Source: a virus. Taken from it: a stretch of 23,734 nucleotides of DNA. Location: IMG/VR virus record IMGVR_UViG_3300036832_000723, positions 1 to 23,734 of that record. One strand, given 5' to 3'. The first letter of the stretch is position 1; each line of letters starts with the position of its first letter. Below, piece after piece: positions 7,463-14,611 of the stretch. The notes under the pieces were generated by a model. That model did not search any database, was not told where the DNA came from, and saw only the letters and a program-made list of their open reading frames with translations. The position numbers and the translations under genes are program-made.

Positions 7463-9013
7463 ATGGCCCCCCCAGTCGCCGGCTACGTCGCCTGGTGGGA
7501 CGCCCAGGCCATCACCGCCTCCGACGCGTCGGCGGTCACGTCCTGGTCGGACTCGAGCGCCGGCGGCCACAACCTGACCTCCCATCTCGGCACGCCCACC
7601 TACTACAAGACGACCACCGCCAAGCTGATCAACGGCCACCCCGTCGTCTACTTCAACGGCGACGGCTGGCTCGCCACCGGCTCCGCGTTCTCCCAGGCCC
7701 AGCCGTACACGATCTTCTTCCAGGCCCGCCTGGAGTCGCTGACCGGCTTTCGCAGCCTAATGGGCGTCACCGCCGACAACGTCTTGGTCTACACGACCGC
7801 CGGGCCGGGCCGCTGGAACGTGTTCGCGGCGGGCGGCTCGGGCGCCACTATCCAGGGTGGCACGCCCGACACCAACATCCATGCCTACACCGTGCAGTTC
7901 AACGGCGCCTCTTGCCTGATGCGGGTTGACGGCACCCAGATCGTGTCCGGCAACGCCGGCACCAACCCGCTAGCCGGCAACTTCGTCCTCGGCAACGAGA
8001 AGGACTCCGGCACCGGCTCGTCGCTGCTCGGCCCGATCGGCGAGGCCATCGTCTACCCGTCCGCGCTCAACACCACCGACATGGGCACGGTCGAGTCCTA
8101 CCTGGCCGCCCGGTGGGCGACAGCGCCCACCGTGGTCACCGGCACCGCCGCGGTCACCCTCGGCCCGCTCACCGTCGCCCCGGCCGGCCGGCTGACCGTC
8201 AGCTGCGGGCGGGGCGCCTGGCTGACGTTGGGCGCGGGCGGGGTGCTGCTCGAGGACCAGACCAAGGGCTACTTCTGCTCCAACCTCGACCTCGGCTTCC
8301 CGGCCCCCCGCGAGGTCGTGTCGAGCAACCCGGACCGGGACGGGCTGACCGACCGCACCCAGCTGATGGGCTCCCGGGTCGTCTCGGCGAACATCACGAC
8401 CGTGGCCGGCGTCGCCGCCCACATCGACGCCGTGGCCGCCATGTTCGCCCCGTACATGCTGCCGTCGGCCCGGCCAGTCCTGCACTACATCCTCGACCGG
8501 CCCGGCAACCCGGAGCGCACCCTCACCCTGCGCGCCGCGGGCTACTCGTGGCCGATCGCCGGCCCTGTCGAACGCGACATCCAGTTGCAGTGGGTCGCCG
8601 CCGACCCCGTCGCCCGCGACCCCGCCGTCCAGACCGTCACCACCACCCTCGGCGCGCCGGTGTTCCTGTCGACCCCCGGCGACGTGCCCGCCCGGCCGCT
8701 CATCCGGATAACCGGGCCGGTCACCGGCCCCGTCGTCACCATGACCCCCACCGGCGTCGCCGCCTGGTTCCTGGCGTTCCCCAACACGTTCGTCATCGCC
8801 GCCGGCCACTGGGTCGACATCGACCTGGCCGCCCGCACCGTCTACGCCGACTCCGACCCAACCAAGCCCCGCCTGTCCTCCTTGGACTGGACGCAGACGT
8901 CGTGGCAGTGGATCGCCCCGGCGCCGTCGCGGACGGCCATGAGCCTGGCCGGCGCGGCGACCAGCGGCGCCACCGCCGTGACCGCCACCTGGAACGACGG
9001 CTACCTCACCTAA
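7463..9013 (+). CDS. Distal tail protein (Dit) fused to N-terminal LamG-like domain
   Basis: A 516-aa protein. The ATG at 7463 lies 7 bases after GAGGA at 7451-7455, so I prefer it to longer in-frame openings that run into the tape measure gene. Residues 1 to about 222 look like a concanavalin/LamG-like jelly roll (WWDAQAI..., VVYFNGDGWLATGS, YTVQFNG.SCLMRVDG, NPLAGNFVLGNE, GEAIVYPSAL). A linker with GTAAVTLGPLTV (about 227-238) follows. Residues about 247-516 are Dit-like: VVSSNPDRDGLTDRTQLMGSRVVS and the strand-rich GYSWPIAGPVERDIQLQWVAADP. The Dit ring joins tube to baseplate; the lectin-like part probably binds cell-wall glycans (inference). Confidence 0.78.
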   Translation: MAPPVAGYVAWWDAQAITASDASAVTSWSDSSAGGHNLTSHLGTPTYYKTTTAKLINGHPVVYFNGDGWLATGSAFSQAQPYTIFFQARLESLTGFRSLMGVTADNVLVYTTAGPGRWNVFAAGGSGATIQGGTPDTNIHAYTVQFNGASCLMRVDGTQIVSGNAGTNPLAGNFVLGNEKDSGTGSSLLGPIGEAIVYPSALNTTDMGTVESYLAARWATAPTVVTGTAAVTLGPLTVAPAGRLTVSCGRGAWLTLGAGGVLLEDQTKGYFCSNLDLGFPAPREVVSSNPDRDGLTDRTQLMGSRVVSANITTVAGVAAHIDAVAAMFAPYMLPSARPVLHYILDRPGNPERTLTLRAAGYSWPIAGPVERDIQLQWVAADPVARDPAVQTVTTTLGAPVFLSTPGDVPARPLIRITGPVTGPVVTMTPTGVAAWFLAFPNTFVIAAGHWVDIDLAARTVYADSDPTKPRLSSLDWTQTSWQWIAPAPSRTAMSLAGAATSGATAVTATWNDGYLT

Positions 9014-9031
9014 GGAGACGAACACAAGACC

Positions 9032-9421
9032 ATGGCTGACAACATCTCGTCGGGGGTGGCGAACAGCGTCCTCGGCCTGCTCCTCAACGGCACCGCGTTC
9101 GCCGGGTTCGCGGCCACCTACGTTCAGCTCCACGTCGGCGCCCCCGGCGCGTCGGGCACCTCGAACGTCGCCGGGAACAACACCCGCCAGGCCGCCGGGG
9201 CCTTCGCCACCCCGTCCGGCGGGTCCACGACCAACTCGGGGGCGGTCAACTGGACGTCGGTGCCGACGAACGAGACCTACTCGCACGTGTCGTTGTGGTC
9301 GGCGTCCACGTCGGGCACGTTCATCGCGTCCGGGTCGATCACCGCCGGCGCCATCCTCGCCGGCCAGAACTTCACCATCCCCGCCGGCGGCATGTCCGTG
9401 TCGTTGCCCGTCGCCGCCTAG
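9032..9421 (+). CDS. Minor tail protein (actinophage 'tail fiber' family)
   Basis: A 129-aa protein that opens with MADNISSGVANSVLGLLLNG and contains YVQLHVGAPGASGTSNVAGNNTR. I recognise this pattern from a small minor tail protein family common in actinobacteriophages. The rest is a Ser/Thr/Gly-rich beta structure (WTSVPTNETYSHVSLWSA, GSITAGAILAGQNFTIPAGG). It sits between the Dit fusion and the hub gene and is likely part of the tail tip. An AGGAGA lies about 13 bases before the ATG, somewhat far for an ideal ribosome binding site. Its biochemical role is not known to me. Confidence 0.72.
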   Translation: MADNISSGVANSVLGLLLNGTAFAGFAATYVQLHVGAPGASGTSNVAGNNTRQAAGAFATPSGGSTTNSGAVNWTSVPTNETYSHVSLWSASTSGTFIASGSITAGAILAGQNFTIPAGGMSVSLPVAA

Positions 9422-9436
9422 CACCACCCCGCTCGT

Positions 9437-12157
9437 ATGGCCGTAACGGTCGCGTCGGCGTCGTCGGCGCAGTCGTCGTCGGGCAGCGTCACCGTCGCCC
9501 GGCCGTCGTCGGTGACGGCGGGCAACCTGCTGGTGGCGTTCGTGTACGCCCCGTCGCTGAACACCGGCGGTCTGTTCCCGTTCTTCGGCGGCCCGGCCGG
9601 GCCCAGCACCGGCCCGTTCGACTCCGACTGGGCGCAGGCCATGTCGAACGTGCCCGCCTCGCACGCCGGCAACGCCGGCCTGCTCTACAAGTGGGCGACG
9701 ACCACCGAGCCGTCGTCGTACACGTTCACCTGCCAAGACTCGGTCGGGTTCATCCAGGTCGACGTCCTCAACCTGTCCGGCGCGGGCGGCTTCGACGGCG
9801 CCGCCGTGTTCAACGCGTCCACGTCCGGGTCGATCGCCGCGCTGGCCCCGTCGCTCACCCCCACCCGACCCGGCGACCTGCTCCTATGCGGGTACGGCCT
9901 GTTCAACGGGGCGGCCACCGGCGTGCCCGCCTTCGCCGGCCCGTCCGCCATGACGGCCGGGCCGGCTACGTCGTTCACCGCCACCTTCTACGACACCGAG
10001 GCCGGCACGGCCGCCACCGGCGGCCGGGCCGCCATCCCCGCCGACCTGTCCTCCGGGTACACGGCCATGTCGGTGCTGGTCTACCCGACGCCGACGACCG
10101 GCGGCTACTTCCGCGGCGCCTTCGTCGCCGACTACGGGTCGACCGGCGCCAACGTCGATCTGCTGGTCCCGGCCGCCACCGCCGCCGGCGACCTCATGGT
10201 CGCCGTGCTGTACATGCTCGGCGACGTCTCCCAGACGCTGACCACGCCGTCCGGGTGGACGGTCGCCAACCACTGGACCGACACCACCTACGGCTCCCAG
10301 GCGTACACGTACACCCGCACCGCCACCGGCTCCGAGCCGGCCTCGTACCGCTGGACGTGGTCGGCGGGTGGCAGCCCGTACAACGCCGGGCTGATCGCCT
10401 GCTACGCCGGCGCCCTGGCCGTCGACGTCGGGCCGTCCTTCCGCTCCGACAGCGGCTCGAACGGCGCCGCCGCCAGCCTCACCCCGACGCTGCCGGGCGA
10501 CATCTGGCTGGTGTACACCATGGTGAACGGCACGTCGCTGATCCCTCAGGCGCCCGGCGTGACAATGCGCGGGCACGGCTTCGCGGGTACGTCGCAGGGC
10601 CTGTCGCTGTTCGACGAGCTGCTGGTCGGCACCGCCCCCACCGGCCTGGCGAACCTGTTCCTGTTCGGCTCCATGTACCTCGGCACCGGGTCGCTGCTGC
10701 TCCGCACCACCACCTCCAGTGGGGGTGGCAGCACGGTCTCCTCGACGGTGGCGCTCGGCCCGGTGGCGGTGACCGCCACCGGCACCAGCTCCGGGTCGAC
10801 CGTGTCGGGCACCGCCACCCTCAACCTGGGCCCGTTCACGATCAGCGTGGCGTCGTCGCTCGAGACGCTGACCGGGACCGCCGCCCTGCCGCTCGGCCCG
10901 CTCATCGTCGGCATGATCGGCGCCCGACCCGGCGCGGCCGGCCTGCCCGTTCCCGGCTACCGGGGCCGGTGGCGGCTCACGCTGCACACCCGCACGTTCG
11001 CGCCGGCGCCGCTCATGTCGACGATCATCGCCGAGCTGGCCGACGCCCGGGCCCGCAAGCTCGACCAAAACTGGAACCAGCCCGCCCAGCTGACGTTCAC
11101 GCTCGACGGCCGCTCCCAGGCCGCCGGCCTCGTCCAGGAGCTGTTACACGACGTGGTGGCGTGGCGCTGGGACGAGCTGACCGGCCAGGACTGGCCGGTG
11201 TTCCGCGGCCCGGTCACCCAATCCCAGGACAGCCTCGACGAGCAGGCCCATACCGTCGTGTACACCTGCCACGACTACGCCGCCCTATTGACCCGCCGCC
11301 TCCTCACGTCCACCTATTCGGTCACCGGCCGCGACCAGGACCTGATCGCCGGCGACCTCCTCCAGGCGGCGTCGTTCGCGCTGACGTCCGGCGCTATCAG
11401 CCTGTCGCCCGCCTCGTACCTGCCCATGAGCCTGGTCGCGGTCGGCCGGGACGGCGCCCTGCGCGGCCTGTCCGGCCAAACCCGGGACCGCACCTACTAC
11501 GGCTCCCAGAACGTCGGCACCGCCTTCACCGACCTCGCCGTCGTGTCGAACGGCTACGACTGGGACGTCCGCCCCTCCGCCGCCAACCCCACCGACAGCC
11601 TGCGGATCTTCTACCCCAACCAGGGCGTCACCCGCAGCGACGGCATCGCCCTGCAATACGGGTCGACGGTCGCCACCGTGCAACGCAACGTCGACTCCGC
11701 CTCCTACGCCAACCTCATCCGCGTCCTCGGCAACAACTCCTCGTCCGCGCCGACCCCGCAACTGTTCTCCGAGGGGCGCACCTTCGACGCCGCCACCAGC
11801 CCGGCCGGGCTGTGGATGCTCGCCGACGACGCCGCCGACGTCACCGTCGCCCAAGCCCTCCTCGAGAAGGCCCAGGGCGACCTCAACCTGTACGCCGTCC
11901 TCGTCCCGTCCTACACCCTCGGCCTGGCCCCCGGCGCCTACACCTGGGGGAGCCCCAACATGGGCGACACCGTCCCCCTGCTCATCCAATCCGGCCGGCT
12001 CGGCGTCAACACCACCATCCGGGTGCTGGGCATCAGCTACCTGATCGGCGACGACGGCCAGGAGGACGTCACCCTGACCGTCGGCCGGCCCCGTCGGGAG
12101 CTGGTCAGCCTGCTCGGCGAGGCCGCCAGCAGCGTCCAAGCCCTCACCCGCAGATAG
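9437..12157 (+). CDS. Tail hub/tail-associated protein with duplicated N-terminal adhesin modules
   Basis: A 906-aa protein and the largest gene here. Residues 1-425 contain two related beta-rich units of about 210 residues: GNLLVAFVY (29-37), EPSSYTF (91-97) and SLTPTRPGDLLL (139-150) reappear as GDLMVAVLY (251-259), EPASYRW (300-306) and SLTPTLPGDIWL (347-358). Residues about 437-495 hold three short repeats built on T-x(2-4)-LGP (TVALGP, TATLNLGP, TAALPLGP). Residues about 505-906 look like a tail hub (gp27/gp44- or ReqiPepy6 gp37-like): RWRLTLHTRT, NQPAQLTFTLDG, VAWRWDE, YTCHDYAALLTRRLL, and a C-terminal GDDGQEDVTLTVGRP. The hub centres the baseplate; the N-terminal half is likely host-binding (inference). 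Confidence 0.78.
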   Translation: MAVTVASASSAQSSSGSVTVARPSSVTAGNLLVAFVYAPSLNTGGLFPFFGGPAGPSTGPFDSDWAQAMSNVPASHAGNAGLLYKWATTTEPSSYTFTCQDSVGFIQVDVLNLSGAGGFDGAAVFNASTSGSIAALAPSLTPTRPGDLLLCGYGLFNGAATGVPAFAGPSAMTAGPATSFTATFYDTEAGTAATGGRAAIPADLSSGYTAMSVLVYPTPTTGGYFRGAFVADYGSTGANVDLLVPAATAAGDLMVAVLYMLGDVSQTLTTPSGWTVANHWTDTTYGSQAYTYTRTATGSEPASYRWTWSAGGSPYNAGLIACYAGALAVDVGPSFRSDSGSNGAAASLTPTLPGDIWLVYTMVNGTSLIPQAPGVTMRGHGFAGTSQGLSLFDELLVGTAPTGLANLFLFGSMYLGTGSLLLRTTTSSGGGSTVSSTVALGPVAVTATGTSSGSTVSGTATLNLGPFTISVASSLETLTGTAALPLGPLIVGMIGARPGAAGLPVPGYRGRWRLTLHTRTFAPAPLMSTIIAELADARARKLDQNWNQPAQLTFTLDGRSQAAGLVQELLHDVVAWRWDELTGQDWPVFRGPVTQSQDSLDEQAHTVVYTCHDYAALLTRRLLTSTYSVTGRDQDLIAGDLLQAASFALTSGAISLSPASYLPMSLVAVGRDGALRGLSGQTRDRTYYGSQNVGTAFTDLAVVSNGYDWDVRPSAANPTDSLRIFYPNQGVTRSDGIALQYGSTVATVQRNVDSASYANLIRVLGNNSSSAPTPQLFSEGRTFDAATSPAGLWMLADDAADVTVAQALLEKAQGDLNLYAVLVPSYTLGLAPGAYTWGSPNMGDTVPLLIQSGRLGVNTTIRVLGISYLIGDDGQEDVTLTVGRPRRELVSLLGEAASSVQALTRR

Positions 12158-12166
12158 GAGCCCCCA

Positions 12167-12256
12167 ATGTCCACCACTCCCCCCGACGACTGGCCCGACC
12201 CGGCCGACGACCCCGACGACGAGCCCTCCCACGACCCCATCCCCGATGACTCTTAG
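12167..12256 (+). CDS. 29-aa acidic Pro/Asp-rich peptide
   Basis: This small frame starts with ATG 6 bases after a perfect AGGAG (12156-12160) and overlaps the endolysin start by 11 bases. The product has 10 Asp and 1 Glu in 29 residues and many prolines, so it is probably disordered. The strong ribosome binding site argues that it is translated, at least to couple translation into the endolysin gene, which has no good ribosome binding site of its own. It has no recognisable family. Confidence 0.6.
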   Translation: MSTTPPDDWPDPADDPDDEPSHDPIPDDS

Positions 12257-12929
12257 CCGCGTCGCCATCCCCAGCCCCAACTACTCGTCCCGGGGCGGCT
12301 GGGAGGTGTCGCTCATCGTCCTGCACACCGCCGAGGGCGCCACCACCATCGAGTCGCTCGGCGCCTTCTTCGCCGACCCCGCTAGCGGCGTGTCCTCCCA
12401 TGTCGGCATCGACGACACCCCCAACACCGTCGGCGAGTACGTCCGCCGCGACTACAAGGCATGGACGGCCGCCAACGCCAACCCCGTCGCCGTCCAGGCC
12501 GAGCTGTGCGCCTTCGCCGCCTGGGACACCGCCACCTGGAACACCCACATGCCGATGCTGGCCAACTGCGCGGCGTGGATCGCCGAGGAGGCCGCCCACT
12601 ACGACATCCCCATCCGCAAGCTCACCCCCGCCCAAGCCCAAGCCGGCGGCCCCGGCGTCTGCCAACACGCCGACCTCGGCGCCCTCGGCGGCGGCCACTG
12701 GGACTGCGGGCCCGGCTTCCCCATCGACCAGGTGCTGCTCATGGCGGGCGGCGCCCTACCAGGAGACGACGACATGCCCCTCAACGACGACGACAAGGAC
12801 TTCATCATCAAGGCCATCAACGACGCCCTACGCCAACAGTTCCGCCCCGAGGGCGAGTGCTACGGCCGGGTGCTGTCCGCCGACGCCGAGGCCATACGCC
12901 GCACCCCGGCCAACATCCCCAACACATGA
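12246..12929 (+). CDS. Endolysin, N-acetylmuramoyl-L-alanine amidase (Amidase_2)
   Basis: A 227-aa peptidoglycan amidase that cleaves the bond between muramic acid and L-alanine at lysis. The Amidase_2 fold is seen in residues 5-160: VSLIVLHTAEG carries the first Zn ligand (His27), GVSSHVGID follows, and VCQHADLG (His141) and GGHWDCGPGFP (Cys154) provide the other two. The Trp-Asp-Cys-Gly-Pro-Gly-Phe-Pro end is typical of this family. Residues about 170-227 are a charged tail (DDDMPLNDDDKDFIIKAINDALRQQ) without an obvious cell-wall-binding fold. No signal peptide is seen, so export should depend on the holin genes directly downstream. Confidence 0.93.
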   Translation: MTLSRVAIPSPNYSSRGGWEVSLIVLHTAEGATTIESLGAFFADPASGVSSHVGIDDTPNTVGEYVRRDYKAWTAANANPVAVQAELCAFAAWDTATWNTHMPMLANCAAWIAEEAAHYDIPIRKLTPAQAQAGGPGVCQHADLGALGGGHWDCGPGFPIDQVLLMAGGALPGDDDMPLNDDDKDFIIKAINDALRQQFRPEGECYGRVLSADAEAIRRTPANIPNT

Positions 12930-12933
12930 CCTG

Positions 12934-13125
12934 ATGCCGTGGCGGGCGAAACGGCTGCTCTACCTGATGGGCTGCGGGTTCGGCGTGCTGGCCCTGGCCG
13001 TCGTCGTGTTGGTCCGCGACAACAGCACCGACGCCGTCCTGCTGGCCTGCATCGCCATCCTGGGCGGCATCGCCATCATCCTCACCAACCTGCCCCAAAA
13101 CGGGAACAACAACGGACATGGATGA
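12934..13125 (+). CDS. Holin candidate, two TM segments
   Basis: A 63-aa protein starting 4 bases after the endolysin stop. A basic N-terminus (MPWRAKR) is followed by a hydrophobic helix (LYLMGCGFGVLALAVVVLV, about 9-27), a short polar loop (RDNSTD) and a second helix (AVLLACIAILGGIAIILTNL, about 34-53), ending in a polar Asn-rich tail. Two TM segments beside an amidase gene fit a class II holin that permeabilises the inner membrane and times lysis. No sequence signature defines the family, so the call rests on topology and location. Confidence 0.78.
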   Translation: MPWRAKRLLYLMGCGFGVLALAVVVLVRDNSTDAVLLACIAILGGIAIILTNLPQNGNNNGHG

Positions 13126-13207
13126 CACCCAGACGATCGTGCTGCTCATAGAGGTCGGGGTGATCGCCCTGGCCGCCCTGCTGCGCATCCTCGGCCAGCG
13201 CGGCTGA
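13118..13207 (+). CDS. 29-aa single-TM peptide of the lysis cassette
   Basis: The ATG overlaps the holin candidate by 8 bases, the same overlap used by several real gene pairs in this window. The product MDDTQTIVLLIEVGVIALAA... has an acidic N-terminus, one hydrophobic helix and a basic end (RILGQRG), giving a possible N-out/C-in membrane orientation. It may be a second holin or antiholin. It is very short, so it remains tentative. Confidence 0.5.
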   Translation: MDDTQTIVLLIEVGVIALAALLRILGQRG

Positions 13208-13239
13208 GACCCGACCGAGACCGCACCACGGTCCTGCTC

Positions 13240-13314
13240 ATGTGGCTCTTGATCGCCGTCACCGTCCTGCTACTGGTGGAGCTGGCCTACCTAGCCGTGC
13301 AACTGCTGGGGTGA
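13240..13314 (+). CDS. 24-aa single-TM peptide
   Basis: ATG at 13240 opens MWLLIAVTVLLLVELAYLAV..., almost entirely one hydrophobic helix with a single Glu. No clear Shine-Dalgarno is visible. It would be the third membrane peptide in a row after the endolysin. The end overlaps the convergent leftward gene by 24 bases. Chance occurrence of such a short frame is possible. Confidence 0.3.
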   Translation: MWLLIAVTVLLLVELAYLAVQLLG

Positions 13315-13476
13315 CCACCGTCTCGACGTCGACTGGGCGGCCTTCTTCTCCAGGTACGTCCAGCGCAGCACCCGGAACGCCATGTACCAGACCAGCAGCC
13401 ACAGCCAGGTCCAGGCCAGGCCGGCGACGACCCAGACCACGGTCATGTAGACGTGCTGGGCGTGAGTGAGATGCAT
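13291..13476 (-). CDS. 61-aa Trp-rich membrane peptide
   Basis: A leftward gene 27 bases downstream of the integrase stop. The ATG is preceded by AAGAAGGGG at good spacing (6 bases), a strong ribosome binding site. The product has one long hydrophobic segment from about residue 9 to 36 (VYMTVVWVVAGLAWTWLWLL, continuing into VWYMAF), unusually rich in Trp, then a basic C-terminus (RVLRWTYLEKKAAQ). It may be expressed from the prophage together with repressor and integrase, for instance as a superinfection or membrane-active factor, but that is only a guess from context. I do not recognise a family. Confidence 0.6.
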   Translation of the reverse strand: MHLTHAQHVYMTVVWVVAGLAWTWLWLLVWYMAFRVLRWTYLEKKAAQSTSRRWSPQQLHG

Positions 13477-13503
13477 TTGAAGCCCCTTCTTGTTTGGGTT
13501 GGG

Positions 13504-14331
13504 TTAGCCGGCCCGGTTGAGGCCGGCCCGGATTATCAGGTCGTCACCGGCGCGCAGGTAGCGGTCGGTGGTGGCCACGTTCTGATGGCCTAAGAAGCGC
13601 TGCACCGCCTTGGGATCGCGGCAGGCGTCGTAGAGGTCGGAGGCGGCGGTGTGGCGCAGGGCGTGGGCGGACACCCCGTCGTAGGCGTCGCCCTTGAGGC
13701 CGGCGGCCTCCAGCCAGCCCCGCACCCGCCGTGACAGTCGGGCCGGCTGCCAGCCGATCACGGGCCCCGACACGCGGGCGCCGACGTGGCGGGCCAGGAG
13801 GGCGGCGACGACATCGGCGACGGGGATGACCCGCTCGTCGTCGTTCTTGCCCCGCACCGTCATCCGACCGGCGGCGCGATCCCAGTCGGCGACGGCCAGC
13901 CGGGACACCTCCACGCAACGCAACCCCTGGCGGGCCATCAGCTCGACGATCAGGCGGGCCTCCACGTCGGGCAGCCTCAGGCGCAGGCGGCCCAGTTGAG
14001 CCGCGGTCAACGCCCTCGGCACGTGGCGGGGCTCACGCACCCGGCCCGCGGAGCGGCACGGGTCCTGGGTCAGCAACTCCCACTCGACACACCAGCGACA
14101 AAAGACCCGCACCGTGGACAGATAGGCCCGCCTTGACGCCGGCCGCTGGCCGCCGATGCTGGCTTGCCAGGCCCGGATATGGTCGCGGGACAGGTCGGCG
14201 ACCTCGACGCCGCCGCAGCAGCCGGCCAGGCGACCCAACCGCCAGCCCAGCTGGGCGGCGGTGCGGTCGCCGATCTCGCCCCGGGCGCGGCGGTCGGTCA
14301 CGTACACGTCAACAGCCTCGGACACCAACAC
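13504..14331 (-). CDS. int: Tyrosine integrase
   Basis: A tyrosine recombinase that should insert and excise the phage genome. Numbered from the upstream GTG at 14388, all catalytic residues are visible: Arg157 (ARQGLRCVEVS), Lys181 (VRGKNDDER), His242 and Arg245 (HALRHTAAS), His268 (LGHQNVATT) and Tyr277 (RYLR). The N-terminal half has the SAM-like core-binding domain (DVYVTDRRARGEIGDRTAAQ onward). I prefer the GTG at 14331 because GGGGGAGGG precedes it at ideal spacing and the known domain begins there; the GTG at 14388 directly follows a stop codon and has no ribosome binding site. It has no obvious separate arm-binding domain, so it is of the short type. Confidence 0.92.
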   Translation of the reverse strand: MLVSEAVDVYVTDRRARGEIGDRTAAQLGWRLGRLAGCCGGVEVADLSRDHIRAWQASIGGQRPASRRAYLSTVRVFCRWCVEWELLTQDPCRSAGRVREPRHVPRALTAAQLGRLRLRLPDVEARLIVELMARQGLRCVEVSRLAVADWDRAAGRMTVRGKNDDERVIPVADVVAALLARHVGARVSGPVIGWQPARLSRRVRGWLEAAGLKGDAYDGVSAHALRHTAASDLYDACRDPKAVQRFLGHQNVATTDRYLRAGDDLIIRAGLNRAG

Positions 14332-14422
14332 TCGGGACCCTCCCCCGGTGCCTGTCTCCACCCGGGCCGGGAAGTTAGCCGCGCTCACTTAACGATGTCC
14401 AGGGATCGGTCAAGAGGTCGCG

Positions 14423-14438
14423 AATACCGTTCGGTATT
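14423..14438. promoter_or_regulatory. Perfect inverted repeat between zinc-ribbon gene and integrase
   Basis: AATACCG-TT-CGGTATT: two perfect 7-base arms around a 2-base centre, in an AT-richer non-coding stretch. No T-run follows on either strand, so it is not a standard terminator. It could be an operator for the repressor or another HTH protein controlling integrase, or part of the integrase recombination core. The two cannot be separated from sequence alone. Confidence 0.55.
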
Positions 14439-14446
14439 GGCCCGGA

Positions 14447-14611
14447 TCACGACACGATCCTCACGATGTAGAACGCCGTCGAGCCGCACGGACAGACGTT
14501 GAGCTGCTGATGGCCCGGCCAGTCATGGCCCAGCGCGGACGCGTCTCGCCAACTGCCCTCCTGCCACGGCTCATCGCATTCGGTGCAGTTCATCTCGACG
14601 TCGTCGGTCAT
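14447..14611 (-). CDS. 54-aa zinc-ribbon-like protein
   Basis: A leftward gene whose ATG overlaps the repressor stop in a 4-base ATGA, so the two are translationally coupled. The protein contains CTEC (residues 9-12) and CPCG (40-43) 27 residues apart, four cysteines likely to bind one zinc ion, with an acidic and Trp-containing stretch between (DEPWQEGSWRDAS). Such small zinc ribbons often mediate protein-protein or nucleic acid contacts. Position between repressor and integrase suggests a lysogeny-related role, which is inferred. No family is recognised. Confidence 0.65.
   Translation of the reverse strand: MTDDVEMNCTECDEPWQEGSWRDASALGHDWPGHQQLNVCPCGSTAFYIVRIVS

Noticed and set aside
7970-9736. 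Minus-strand open frame of about 588 codons
   Set aside because: Antisense to the Dit fusion and minor tail genes, made of Arg/Gly/Asp repeats without any domain; a GC-bias shadow.
9295-12249. Plus-strand open frame of about 984 codons overlapping the hub gene
   Set aside because: Arg/Pro/His-rich shadow in another frame; the hub frame shows clear motifs and normal composition.
12599-13188. CRISPR or anti-CRISPR-like elements in the small-gene region
   Set aside because: No regularly spaced repeats are present, and the small frames are hydrophobic membrane peptides, not typical anti-CRISPR proteins.
13477-13503. Possible tRNA-derived attP core next to integrase
   Set aside because: No TPsiC-like or acceptor-like sequence can be recognised here, and no tRNA gene was seen in the window.
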